A stretch of DNA of 64,000 nt from Sacculina carcini (GCA_916048095.2 OU696590.1:4879052-4943051); one strand, 5' to 3'; counted from the first letter of the stretch, positions 31,638 to 43,440 are shown. The notes: generated by a model from the sequence alone, not told the origin. Made by a program: numbers and translations.

Positions 31638-33280
31638 CTGACCGCGCGTGCACAAACACATACACACACACACACGCGCGCACAAGAGTACAGTTTTGAA
31701 AATAAGAATTCGTGATTATAATGGTTCATAGTAGAGTTGGGAATTTTATGTGATCACATAAAACATATCACATATAATGCCAATTTAAGCGAAAAAAAAC
31801 ATAAAATGCCATTTTCACTAACAAGTGTTGCCCAAATCTATAATTATATAGGTTGCGCCTGGAATTAATAATTGTTGATTCTGTTCATAAATACACATAT
31901 CACGGATTACACATATCACACATATTACACATATCAAGGATTCAACATGTTATGAAACACTCGAACACTGCATAAATGTACAATATTAACGTCAGAAACG
32001 CTAAAAAGGGGTGTATAGCAACGTTCCTAATATATTCTTAAGTCTGACGACGTGGCAACAGGATTCAGAGGGTACGCAATAGCTCGCTATGCAGATCAAA
32101 TTGCTCCAAGCTAGGTGTACGTGTCATTGGCTTCTTGGGAATGAAGGCTTCTACATACATGCACTTACTATTTACTTTTTCTAGAAATATTCAACACAAA
32201 TTGCTCAAATAATGTTTGTATTGTCGCGCTCAAAAAGGTTGAAGGAACTCAATGTGAAGTCGAATTTTCCCAGAAAAACATGTCTGATGGGAGCAGCATG
32301 TGCTGCGCTGCATGTGACAAAGACGTGTTCGCTGGACACAAGTCACAGCTCGGGCAACACAACAAATCGGCTACTCATTCGAAAAACATTAAATGTATAT
32401 GTCAATGCAGAATCGGATCATGGGATTATTGCGCCTCCAAGCAGCAGTCCAAAATAACACCCCTACCATGAACATTTCAAGTGTAGTTCCTCCTGTTTCG
32501 CAGAACCCAGCATCTTTTTCCTTAGCCCCCCTCAGACCCTCACCGGAGAAATCCTGGCGCCGCCACTGCACCCCTAACTTATCGGAAGGGCCCAATCAAG
32601 GTAAAATTTTAGCCACGCACTACGAAAATTTCGCTTCCCTAAAGTGGCTTCCCAATAGAATGTCGCTAGACGCATGTTAAAAGTGCAAATAATCTACGAA
32701 ACGGTCCAACAATAAACAAGTATGTGAAAATTTAATAACATATTTTGGGATTTAAAAAACATATTTTGACATTTTTCGTTACATAATAAAAACATAAAAC
32801 GCCGAGAATTACTTTATTCATAATTGAGTTGTTTTTTTGTTATTTTTTATTAGGCGACTTGAATAGGTGTTTCGGTAATTTTTGCACATAAAATGCACAA
32901 AAACGGTATAAATTCGCTTAAAACATCGACTTGCTAGAAATTTCATCATAACCAACAAAGAAATATATCCCGCTACGTAAGATTTGCTGCAAAAATACAA
33001 TAGCAGCAACATTAGCAGCAATCGAGAGGTCCCATCTCAATGCTAAACAAATTTCTGGCCAAAGACTGGAAATTTTCACCGTCCAATGTGAAGCAGTAGA
33101 TGATAAATTATTTTAAATGTTCTTTACCAGAATCCAACCAATATTAATATTCATTATAACCATGTCGCACACCGCTTAATTGTCTCGATATTATTTGTAT
33201 ATATTAATTATTACGAGCGAGCGAGTTCATACTTGGTGTTTCTAGAAAAATGAGTATGAGCGGCCGGCCCGCCGTGGTCA
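31638..33280. other. Gene-poor stretch upstream of the visible Ki-67-like exons
   Basis: AT-rich sequence. A short open frame (32280-32471) encodes a CxxC...H...H pattern like a degraded zinc finger of transposase type. A transposon end (CTGGCGCCGCCACTG, near 32570) shares the CCGCCACTG terminus with one near 3738. Further 5' exons of the Ki-67-like gene may lie here or beyond but could not be recognised. Confidence 0.35.
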
Positions 33281-33281
33281 C

Positions 33282-33780
33282 GCTTTTCAGAGGCTTATAT
33301 CTCTGGAACCATAAGTCCGATTATTATGCGTTCTTTTTTGTTGGGTAGCCTCATCCTTCCTGCCGCGGATGAGACTAAGCCGAATCATGTCACTGCCCAC
33401 TGTGGCACGTCCCAAATGACCTCCTACTTTTTCGAAAAACACTTTTTACCCGTTTTTCAGAGGCTTATATCTCTGGAACCATAAGTCCGATTAACATGCA
33501 TTTTTTTGTTGGGTAGCCTCATCCGTCCTGCCGCGAATGAGACTATGCCAAATCATGTCAGTTCCCACTGTGGCACGTGGCACGTCCCAAATGCCCTCCT
33601 ACCTTTTCGAAATACACTTTTTACCCGTTTTTCAGAGGCTTATATCTCTGGAACCATAAGTATGATTAACATGCGTTTTTTGGGTAGCCCAATCCTTCCT
33701 GCCGCGAATGAGACCATGCCGAATCATGTCAGTGCCCAGTGTGGCACGTGGCACGTGCCATATGCCCTCTTATAATTTAG
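33282..33780. repeat. Three tandem copies of a 170-175-bp repeat
   Basis: Copies begin at CTTTTCAGAGGCTTATATC near 33284, 33454 and 33629. Each contains TCTCTGGAACCATAAGT, GGGTAGCC, TCCTGCCGCG and TGTGGCACGT in the same order. The third copy ends near 33775. Confidence 0.9.
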
Positions 33781-34274
33781 CAGAAAACTTTGCCCATGCA
33801 CGCAGACAAATGCATTTACGACAAAGTTTGATTACATATGATAGCTTCGCGCTCGCTCGTTCATCGCCGAACACGGCGCCTTACTGGTAATAATTTATAT
33901 ATAATATATATTATGTTATATTTGTGTATATACAGGATTTTGTCAAATGCTGACAATGATCGGATTTATAATGAAGCGTTGCATTACCCGTGTTTTTCCC
34001 CTTAACGTTAATAATTTATTTTCGCTTACTTTTAGATGGTTATGTTCTTCTTGGCGATGTTAGGCCAGTTTTGGAAGTTTCTTGTGAAAATGACACCAAA
34101 AACGGAGAGGAAGTATAAAATAGGGTATTATGGTGTGGAGCAATCTTTCTTGAAGAAATTTGTCTATCTTGAGCGAGTATAAGGTTAATTTTTAGGTTAC
34201 ATTCTCCCGAGAACAGTTACTTTTACAATTTGTAATTTAATTTTGACATCCCTAGTATTGCTCTATCTATCTAC

Positions 34275-34345
34275 AGTGTACCCCGGATATAAGAGAACCG
34301 CGATTATAAGAAAGTATTTCTTCGGACCCATCTTCTATATTGTAC
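34275..34345 (+). mobile_element. pogo/Tigger-like terminal repeat (left)
   Basis: TA followed by CAGTGTACCCCGGATATAAG and further GATTATAAG units is typical of pogo-type termini. An inverted CGGGGTACACTG with TA on its outer side lies at about 41446-41457. Confidence 0.5.
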
Positions 34346-34639
34346 ATGCCTTTTTCAGTATTGTGTCAGTTCTTTCCCTGCGCGGACGTGTTTGCTTGCC
34401 CTCCCGTGTTTGTCAGTATGTGCCTATGCCGACAAAAACCAACGACTGTACGTGCGGTGAAGATGTTAGGACGATCGCTCTTTCCATCCTTCTGGTGCTT
34501 ATACAATTTACAATGAGGTATACAATAAGGAGGTAGATATAGAACCGTACATCTCTGAATATAGCAGTGGATATGAGAGAGCAAACAATCCTCTCAAGAA
34601 GAGCTTAGCGATCTCATTAGACCTTGGTCTTTCAAAGAA

Positions 34640-35700
34640 AAATTAAGAGCTTTTGGCCTCCAGACTGCAAGAAAAAGACTGCCTGAGGTCAGATGTTGAA
34701 ATTACTTTGTGTCGTAATAGAGAAGCAGCTCTGCTCCCTTACTTCAGTCAAAAGGACAAAATTGTATTTAGTAATGACATTCAAGGCATTTTCATGCAGA
34801 TTGGCATCTCATGGTATGAACAAGTATCACAGTCTCACAGTATCACAAGTGATTGGAGACTTTTCATTGAAAGCTCCGTCAGAAGCCTCAAATGTATATT
34901 AATTCACAATTGAAATATGTTCGGCTCCCTACCACTTGCTCACACAACAAAATTGAAAGTGGTTTATGAAAACATCAAAATGGTTCTAGATACTCTTCAG
35001 TATAACGTGCATGAATGGTCGATTTGTGCTGACTTTAAAATGATATGCTTTTTGCTTGGACAGCAAAGTGGGTAAATCAAGTTTCCACATTTTCTCTGTC
35101 TGTGGGACAGCAGAGCAAAAGAGGAACACTGGGAGAGAAAAGTATTGCCCTTGAGAAAAACCATGACTGTTGATCAAGCCAACATGGTGAATGTGTCACT
35201 TGTAAATCGAAGAAAATCACTCTTCCTCCACTGCACATTAAGCTAGGCTTAATGAAGCAGTTTGTAAAAGCTCTAGACAAGGAAGGAAGCTGCTTTGGAT
35301 ATATCTGCAAAACTCATCCTGATAAAAACATGGAATAACTGAAGGCGGGTGTCTTCGATGGTCCCAAAATACGGAAACTTGTGTGTGACATAAACTTCAT
35401 TCATTCTATGAATGCAACTGAGGCTGGTGCATGGCGTAGCTCTGCCTCTGTCATTGAATGTTATTCTTGGGAAACAAGGCAGACAACTATGAATATCTGG
35501 TACAAAACATGTTGGACAATTTTCAGAAAATAGGTGTGAGTGATGAACTTCAGATGAACTCATCTTCACATGAGTGATACACATGAATACAACTTAACTA
35601 TCTTCACAGTCACCTTGACAACTTCACGGATAACCTTGGTGACAAAAGCGATGAGCAAGGCGAAATATTTCACCAGAATATTACGAGGATATTACTACCA
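34640..35700 (+). pseudogene. Degenerate copy of a transposon-associated gene of unknown function
   Basis: Pieces in several frames read SDWRLFIESSVRSLKCILIHN, later LPPLHIKLGLMKQFVKALDKEG and SDEQGEIFHQNI. These blocks match, in order, an uncharacterised multicopy protein family common in invertebrate genomes and probably carried by mobile elements. Stops and frameshifts separate them, so this copy is dead. The assignment is from memory of the motif order. Confidence 0.5.
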
Positions 35701-35859
35701 CGCCACTCAGTGACGGTGGGCCGTTGACCTGCCAACGGAGTGGCGTCAGTCGGGTTCGAGATCTTTACTGCGTCAGACGTGTGTTTGCGCGCTCTCGTGT
35801 TTACAGTTGCTAACACAGGTTTTCACCTGTAGTAAGCTCTCTCTCTGTCTCCAGACATG

Positions 35860-37830
35860 CCCGGTGGAGAGGCAACACACGGCATTCACACAGACACTTC
35901 TGTTCGGTGGCAGCAGTGACATCCCCGGCGGCGTCTTCACGACAATCACCGCCGCCACCCACGACGCAGCGAGCAGCTAGTGCCAAGGCCCCTGCGTGGA
36001 CCGCGACTCTCATTGAGAAACTTGACATCGTGATGGAGCGCCTGCACCTGGAAGGACCACCGGTCACACTGCCTTCGGCGACGACGCGACCAGCCACGTA
36101 CGCCGACATTCCGGGATTGGCCGAACTCAGGTAGACAGCCGACGAGGCTGACGAGCCGTCACCAGAAAGCGACTCCAGCTCGACGGCGTCTACATTGTCC
36201 ACACCGGACGTGGTGTAACAGCGGTCCAGTCGGCTCCGCGAGTACGTAGAGGCCAACAAGGTGAAGTTGAAGCAACGCGACCAGCACGAGTACCGCGCCA
36301 TCTTGGCCTTGCGACAGTATATCGGCAACTCCCTACCAGCGAACAACACTGGTACAAAAACAGGCTCAAACCCCTGTTAACTGCTGCGCTTTAAGGGTGG
36401 GCCGTCGCCATCTAACGAAGGAGACACGCTTGCTCGGATTAGATGTTACCGAACAGCAAATCGCCGCCCCTCAGTCACGCCGGTTCCGACCCCGTCGACG
36501 CTCGTCAACACGCCGACCTCCTGCTGGAGACGGCCGCGGCATCAAGCCCAGCACTCGCGTCCGCAACGTCCCAGAACAACCTTGGAGCTGGCTGGGACCT
36601 CTTGGGGGGCTCGCGCCTTCGGCCGACGCCCTACCCGAAGGCCAGCCAGACACTACGCTGCTGCACCCGCATCGACGTCACCTCGCACATATGCGACTCT
36701 TCAACCTGCTCGCGCAGACTGGCTAGACGACCTTTTAGCCGTCGCTCTTGATGACGACGCATTAGTCGACGCAGCCGATGCCCTTCAACAGCTTCTACCC
36801 AAGGATATCCCCGAGGGCGACTCGCTTCGCGATCGCGCCATAATCGATCACGGCATGAGGTCGCTTCAGTGTCAGGAGCAGCAGCTGCCGGTCAATACAT
36901 CGCGTGACTCAGATCGACCAACCGCGAGCACACCGACGGACGATGACAACACCGCTTTAGTCCTCGCGTGTCTCCAACCTCCGGCTCGGCGACAATGGCG
37001 GCAAATGACCCTACCTGATATGCAGAATCTGACACCGTTACCGGCGCGACCGGAATATCCTGACCAGGTACAAAGCATGCTACGCCATGGCTTGCGAACC
37101 CACATCCACGACAGGCTAGTGGAATATGGAAGCCTACGAAGCCAACGGCCTTCCTGACCCAGTTGTTGCCGACCCTAGTTCAACATGACATTCCGCGCGA
37201 ATCATCACACCGTCATGGGCCCACATTTCGACTCTTTGCCATCGCCAAACCCAATGGCACGGCCAGAGTATTATACGACTTGTCTCCTCTCACGGCACAT
37301 CTGGCTCACTACAGCATACGCCTTCCTCGACCAACAGTTTTTCTACACCTGTTGCAGTCCAAACCTACATGGCGGATGATCAAATTTGATCTCCGCCATG
37401 TGGTTTTCCAGTTGCATCTGCACCCAGGACTGTCCGCTCTCCTTAACATAGGCTATCGCAACAAGATTTATCAATGGCTTCGGCTGCCGATGGGTTTGGT
37501 CTCCGCATCCGCCCTTATGCAAACGGTGACGGCGGCAATCGTGCGGGCAGTGGAAACGCGGCTTCCAGTGCGTTCCACCGCATACTTGGATGCTTTTTTA
37601 ACGATCGGACCGCCAGCCGCATTACAACAGGCACGCTCACTGTTGCACACTTGGAACATTAAGCTTAATCAGGCTAAATCGACTTGGCAACCTACATATC
37701 AGATTGAGTTCCTGGGGTTCTGCATCCGCACACAGCACCCGGTCAGTATCGACATTGCAGACACCACCAAGCGACAGTTAGCCCACGTTTGTTTGTTAGC
37801 CCACGTTCCATTCGTTTGTTTGACTTGATA
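35860..37830 (+). pseudogene. Unclassified reverse-transcriptase retroelement, broken
   Basis: A GC-rich block contains a gag-like, Pro/Ala/Thr-rich region (frames at 35907-36134 and 36582-37157, the latter ending HDRLVEYGS) and, in another frame, a 221-codon reverse-transcriptase segment (37163-37828). The latter shows FAIAKPNGTARVLYDLSPL, IKFDLRHVVFQLHLHP, YQWLRLPMGLVSAS, AYLDAFLTI and IEFLGF in canonical order. The catalytic YxDD is YLDA, one base from YLDD, so the enzyme would be dead. No LTRs or tyrosine recombinase were found. DIRS- or gypsy-like origins are possible. The 3' side is cut off by a LINE at about 37790. Confidence 0.65.
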
Positions 37831-37868
37831 TTGTGCGGACGTGCTGCTACTGAAATCGTGAAGCTTGT

Positions 37869-38737
37869 GTGTACGTGTATGTAATGGACGTGAACGCCAT
37901 TAAACTGTTGTTGGAGTCGCAAGAGCGATCATTCCACACGGCAATGAATTTCGTTGCCGAACAGATGAAATCCAAGATTGCTCAACTGGAAGAGAAGACA
38001 AGTGAGCTAGTAAAGAGTCTGGAGTTCACCCAGGCTGAGCTTGACAACTCTAAGCATGAAAACGCCCGACTGAAAGAACGTCTAGAGAAGATCGAAGTAA
38101 GGCAAAATGAGATGGACGACTTCAGTAGACGCCAGAATTTCGTGGGTGTTGAGGAGAATAATGAGGAGAGTTGGGAACAAACAACTAAAAAAATATCAAA
38201 TCTGGTGACTGACAAACTAGAGGTACCGGAAAGCACTCTGAAGGCACACAGAGTGGGGCCAGTGACTGCCAAAAACCGAGCAATTCATGTGCGTTGTGCG
38301 TGCGTTTCATCGGCACAAGAAATGCAGTCTTGCGCATCGCCAAAAAGCTGAGAGGCACGGGCATCTATGTCAATGAAGATTTATGTGCGGCTTCGCGGGA
38401 GAAGGTGAGGCAGCAGATACCTGCCCTGCAAAAGACTCGCAGCGAAGGAAAGGTCGCGTTCTTCCGCGGTGCCACTCTTGTCGTCAAAAATCGCGTTTAT
38501 CGCCGGGCTGGTGAACACAGCGGCGAGAATGGCAACACAATTGCTGGCGGAGTGTGGGTTGAGAGGCCCCCCTCACAGATTGCCACTGCTGGGACATCGA
38601 CAGAAAACAGCAAGTCTCCACAATCTGGTGGCATCATGCAGACGACCGCTGCTGAAACACCTGATACGGCCGCCAGAGGATCCAGAAGCAGTGCAACCAC
38701 CACGAAAACCGCGTCGCGTGGCCGTAAGCGAAACTAG
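37869..38737 (+). pseudogene. LINE ORF1 (coiled-coil RNA-binding type), frameshifted
   Basis: The first frame (37869-38351) starts MDVNAIKLLLESQERSFH at 37884 and has a clear heptad-rich coiled coil (about 37970-38110). The second frame (38294-38737) continues with RIAKKLRGTGIYVNEDLCAA, KTRSEGKVAFFRG and ATLVVKNR, the usual end of this class of ORF1 protein. A frameshift near 38290-38300 separates them. Confidence 0.7.
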
Positions 38738-38776
38738 TTTTTTGTATTTTTTTCTTGATTTGTCTATGATATTATT

Positions 38777-39004
38777 ATGAGTCCTTTGCATCAATCACTC
38801 AAGATGATTGATTCCAACAAATACCTTGCAGATATAGATTCAAATGAATTTCATAACGGTCAGATGAAAGTGGATATTCCTAGGTGTGAGTACGTTTCGC
38901 TGTGTGATTCACATATCAATATTCCTGTTAACAAGTCATTTAGTGTACTGAACATGAACATTCGGTCCATACCGACAAACCTTCAACTATTCAATGACAT
39001 GTGA
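38777..39004 (+). pseudogene. LINE ORF2 N-terminal start, truncated
   Basis: It begins 40 bp after the ORF1 frame and reads ...FSVLNMNIRSIPTNLQLFNDM, the expected beginning of an AP-endonuclease domain (NMNIRS). It stops where a second LINE copy of opposite orientation starts. Confidence 0.6.
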
Positions 39005-39878
39005 CATAATAAATAACAATAAATATGAATACATATACAATTAATAAGACTCCACAGTCAATTCCGCTCTTTCAGTAGCATTTCATTTACTTTGGCCTTG
39101 AATTTTTTCAAATTGTTCTGCGAGAAAGCCTCCTCCTTCAACGTGTTCCAAGTAGACACAGTGGCCGGAAGAAAGCAACGTTGGCATTGTTTTGTACGAC
39201 AACGGATTGGAGCCATGCACTGGGAATGCTGTTTGGATGTAAACCGTGTGCTTCTTGCTGCCAGGAAATCATCAAGAATTGACTTGCTCATCGGATGATG
39301 GTCGTTGTGCTTGATCTTGTACAGCATGCACACGCTGCTGACCTTTCGACGATGGCAAAGATCACCAAGAGCCAAGTCACCACAGAGGAACTTGCAAGTT
39401 CTAACAACTCTGTTGATGAGATTGAGGTGACAATCCGCAGCAGAAGACCACACGGGGGCGCAGTACTCCAGAATTGGCAAAATGAAACAGCGAAAACAAC
39501 TTTTTGAGATTGTGCTGCTACCGAACATCCGATATGCCTTTCTTATAATTCCCAGTTTTCGCGATGCCGAACAAACTAGCTTCCGAATGTGACTCTCAAA
39601 CGTCAGCTTTGAGTCTACATGTACTCCCAATATTTTGAGCTCATCACACACGCTGAGTTGGCCGTCATTTATGAGGATAGCTCCATGTGAAGGCTGAACG
39701 GTACGTGACCTAGAAACCAACAAGCATTTAGATTTCGAAGTGTTCAGCATCATATTCCACCTCTCACACCACTTCAGGACACTGCTGAGATCGTCGTTGA
39801 CCGTTTGACGCACCTGTGGTCTGTCCGAAGGAGATGAAATTACAGCCATCAAGGTGATATCATCAGCATATCCATATA
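39005..39878 (-). pseudogene. LINE reverse transcriptase, C-terminal part, split by a Tc1/mariner element
   Basis: The minus strand reads GYADDITLMAVISSPSDRPQ (RT motif C) from about 39876, then LKWCERWNMMLNTSKSKCLL, ILGVHVDSKLTF, ILEYCAPVWSS and a thumb/C-terminal region ending at 39058. The frame is open for 264 codons. The AT-rich tail follows to about 39005. The upstream RT is missing because a DNA transposon begins at 39879. Confidence 0.8.
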
Positions 39879-40683
39879 CAGGGTTGAAGTTTTTTCAATT
39901 TAAAACTCTTCTATTTCAGATACTCTCCTGATGAAATAGAACTGATTTGTTGAATCCTTATAAAATGGCTACTCCTGAAGAAAAAACACAATGTGTATCA
40001 TGGAATATTAAAACAGAATCGGATGTTCAGACTCAACGAAAAAACAAAACTAAATATGGAAGAGATCCACCGTCGCGTTCTTCCATTCGTGCCTGACACA
40101 ACAAATGTATGGAGACAGGTAGAGTATTGGATAAAGAGAGGAGCGGGCGACCAAGAACATCTGAGGAAAACGTCGCTTGTGTTTCACTAGCTTTTACTCG
40201 TTCTCCTAGCAAGTCTATCCACACTGCTGCCAGCGAGTTGCAACTACCACGTGCAACAGTGCACAAGCTCCTCCACAAGAGCTTACGGTTGTACGTTTAC
40301 AAAGTGCAACTGTTACAGGCCTTGAACCAAATGACAAGCCAAGACGAAGAATGTTTGCTGAAGAAATGGCCACCACGTTCGCCAGATATCATCCCATTGG
40401 ACTTCTTTTCATGGGGTTACGTAAAATATATCGTGTATCAAACAAAGGTACGGAATATTGCCGACTTGAAACAACCATTGACGGAGCAATGCCACAGCAA
40501 ACATGGCAAGAAATAGAGTACCGACTTGATGTCATTCGAGCAACTAATGGTGCCCATATAGAGGTCTATTAAATACAGTTAAAAAACTTCAATAGGTACT
40601 TAAAAAAAATCTGGTCAAGATATCTCATAAACTGCATTTGTAATATACTTTTCAAATTGTAAAGAGACTTTGTGGACACCCTG
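39879..40683. mobile_element. Non-autonomous Tc1/mariner element with DUF4817-type transposase remnant
   Basis: The ends are TA-CAGGGTT... and ...GGACACCCTG-TA. On the + strand, pieces read a HTH region with ETGRVLDKERSGRPRTSEENV and SPSKSIHTAASELQLPRATVH (DUF4817-type), then PPRSPDIIPLDFFSWGYVK and EYRLDVIRATNGAHIEVY, the conserved C terminus. The central catalytic region between the HTH and PPRSPD is deleted and frames shift, so the element is non-autonomous. It is inserted at a TA beside the YADD motif of the LINE. Confidence 0.85.
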
Positions 40684-40799
40684 TATTATAAATCCGTTAC
40701 AATATTGATGGCAAAGATTTGTGTGTAGACTCGTGTAATCAATCTATCCTGTCAACCCGTTCTACGCCTCCCCACTAGGTCGCCAACATCCATTCACAT

Positions 40800-41110
40800 T
40801 AGGCAGCTTGGTTGGTTACCAGCCCTCTCGAGAATCCAACACAAACTATGCTGTCTTATGTTGTCCAGCACAAACTATGCGTATTCACACTTCCTCTCCT
40901 GCTGCATACCTATGCACTCTTCTTGAATGCTGTGATCGTTCTTTTACTCGCCGGCCTGTGCCTCTCGTCTGTCCTACCGCTATGCATGAATACACCTGGC
41001 CTACTAAATCCTACTTATCTGCTCTACGACTTTACAACTCGCTTCTTCCTCACTTGTTAAAACTAAGATCTTACTCTGCCTTTATTTCTGCGCTACATAC
41101 ATATTTGTTG
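40800..41110 (+). pseudogene. LINE C-terminal fragment
   Basis: The frame 40808-41254 includes SYLSALRLYNSLLPHLLKLRSYSAFISALHTYLL, resembling the WNSLPxxLR...F...L end of LINE ORF2 proteins. No RT motifs remain. Confidence 0.4.
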
Positions 41111-41424
41111 TCGTTACCTTCTCCCCTAACTCCCCCTTCCGCTATCACTGACCGTTCCGCTTTCCTGGCATACAAAATATTCCATCCTTCCGTATATCTG
41201 GTGTTAACTATGTCATATAGCTTAATGTGTCCACGTAGATGTCATTGCTCATAGTGTGTACGTAGTCAATAATTTGGTTTACAGTCTCAGTGAGCTAATT
41301 CTCTCGCCTCCTTGAGCGCCTGCACTAATTTTTTCTCTTATCTCTATTGTTTTATATTATACGTGCCCGTGGAAAATGTGTGTGCAAAAGCAAATACATA
41401 TTTTGTTTGTTTGTGTTTTCCTCT

Positions 41425-41457
41425 CCGGACAACTCGACGAATTTTCGGGGTACACTG
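41425..41457 (-). mobile_element. pogo/Tigger-like terminal repeat (right orientation)
   Basis: Inverted counterpart of the terminus at 34275; ...TTCGGGGTACACTG then TA. Whether the two once bounded a single element, later filled by other insertions, is not certain. Confidence 0.45.
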
Positions 41458-41589
41458 TATACATAAAAGCCGACGTACGTGTGGGTGTCCGCAGCGAGAT
41501 GTACCGTATACACACTATAATTGTGTGCGTGTCTGTGTGCTGACTCACCATCACGCACACACTCCAACAAGTGCTAGACAAAGACAGTG

Positions 41590-42720
41590 AAGCATGGATT
41601 GTGCAGTTAGATATTTCAGCATTTGACCATGTGAACCACCAGGGCTTGTAACAAAAAAACTGAAGAACATTGCAATAGGTGGCAGCATGCTGAGTGTTTT
41701 GAATCAATTGCTATCCAATCGTGTTCAACGTATAGACGTGAATAAAGCCTACAGTGTCTGGAAACAACATTGCAGCACTGTGGCTGAAGTCACACAGGAA
41801 AGCGTGTCAGGTCCAATTCTGTTTAGTATTTACACCGCCGACCTGTACAACACCACAATAAGCCCTATATATGCGGGTGTGCGATATCACCCTGCTGGTG
41901 GATATTCCATCGCCTACGAATAGACCACAAGTGTGTCAAGTCAATGCCGATCTCAGCAGTAGAGAAGTAGTGTGATAAGTGGAAGATGAATATGTTGAAC
42001 ACTTAAATATCTAAAAAACCTACTGGTTTCAAGTACTAATGAACTTCCACATGGGGTCATTTCCATAAATGACGTCAAACTCACTTTGTGTGATGACCTT
42101 AAAATATTAAAGTGCATTTAGACACCAAACTGACATTTGGGGGACACATACTGAAGTTGGTTTACTCGGCAACTTAGAAAAATGAAATTATGAGAAAGCC
42201 GTACCGGTTATTCTGTAGTAACAAAAGAGCTGTTTTGAGAGATGGTGTCTTAGGAAAGTTGGCAAGAGAGTTGTCTCCAAAAATTATTTTCGTTGTTTCA
42301 TCTTGCCAATTCTTGAGAACAGAAAAACTTGAGTGCTATTGGGTGGTCTTGTGCTAAGGATTATCACCTCAATCTAATAGACAGAGTTGCAAGTTCCTCT
42401 GTAGTGATTTGGTTCTGTGATATTTGCCATTGTAGGAAAGTCAGTCGTGTGTGTATGATGTACAAGACAAAGCACAACAACACTTTCCCGATGAACAAGT
42501 CAATTCCTGATGATTTCCTGGCAACAAGATACACACGGGTTTCTTCAAAACAGCATTCCCAGTGTATGGTTCCAATTTGCTGCAGAACAGAAAGATTTCA
42601 GCACTGGCTTCTTCTAACCACCGTGTGAGCATAGAATGCGTATCAGAACAATCCGAGTAGTTTCAAATCTAAAGCTAATAAAATGCTATTAAAAATGCGG
42701 AATCAAGCCTTCAACAAAAG
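41590..42720 (+). pseudogene. Degenerate LINE reverse transcriptase, same family as 39005-39878
   Basis: Pieces read WIVQLDISAFDHVNHQGL (RT motif A), LNQLLSNRVQRIDV, SVSGPILFSIYTADLY (motif B), a corrupted motif C, DDLKIL, and YHLNLIDRVASS...CHCRKVSRVCMMYKTKHNN...SIPDDFLATRYTRVSSKQHSQCMVPI. The last part aligns closely with the minus-strand copy. Many stops and shifts are present. Confidence 0.7.
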
Positions 42721-43089
42721 ATTCATATGCGACAACTTGAAACGATAGTATATACCGTAAAATGACTGGGAAACCTGGCCTGGGATCGACCCTAATTACG
42801 AAAATATATAATTGAAGGAACTAAAATTACAAAACTGCAACGTGTCCAACACACCCAGCAAAACACAGATACCTGCCTTTATCAACATAGTTCAACAAGT
42901 AACAATTTTCAACCAGCCTATCCCTCAAAACGATCACCAGCTCTATCTTGAGGGTTGCAAGCATGTCCAGAAAAACTCCGAATGCTCCTTGGACTGTGAG
43001 AGCAAGATATTAATTGCGTGATGATGCTGCTGATAAAGCTAGTGCGATGACTTCTGGTTTTGAGGAGAAGTCAAAAGTATCTCCGAGCA

Positions 43090-43440
43090 ACTGTATCTGT
43101 ATCGTATCCACAAGAGCAATAAAGGGTATAAAGGGTTCAACCCGTGCATCATCGCCAACCTCTTCAAGGAGCGGAACGCGGAGTTGAACAGTCTCTATCG
43201 GGACATCGAGGTCCTCGTGGTAATTTGGCTCACACGGGGGTCTCGGATGGAGAAGATTCTCGGTCGCACAAAAGAGGAGACCAAATAGCGCTTGGATGGT
43301 CTAGTCGAAAAGTACTCCATCATGCCGTCTAGACCTGCACAGGGACATGGATCTGTCACGCTCATACGAATCGTGAGCACCTTCCCGTGGACGGCGTGTG
43401 GAGCAGATAGCATTCGTGGAATGAAACTGCTGGTCAGATG
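43090..43440 (+). pseudogene. Unidentified coding-like fragment with one stop
   Basis: One + frame reads EQLYLYRIHKSNKGYKGF, IIANLFKERNAELNSLYRD and MEKILGRTKEETK, then a TAG (near 43286), then RLDGLVEKYSIMPSRP. It looks like a real protein with helical, charged composition, but I do not recognise the family. It lies between two LINE remnants and may be part of a mobile element or a viral insertion. Confidence 0.35.

Noticed and set aside
35700-35765. Possible tRNA or SINE head (GGGTTCGAGATC)
   Set aside because: No A box or stem pairing could be made out.
37869-39852. Inversion of one LINE by twin priming
   Set aside because: The junction at 39004/39005 joins an internal ORF2 position to a 3' end, not two internal positions, so nested insertion fits better.
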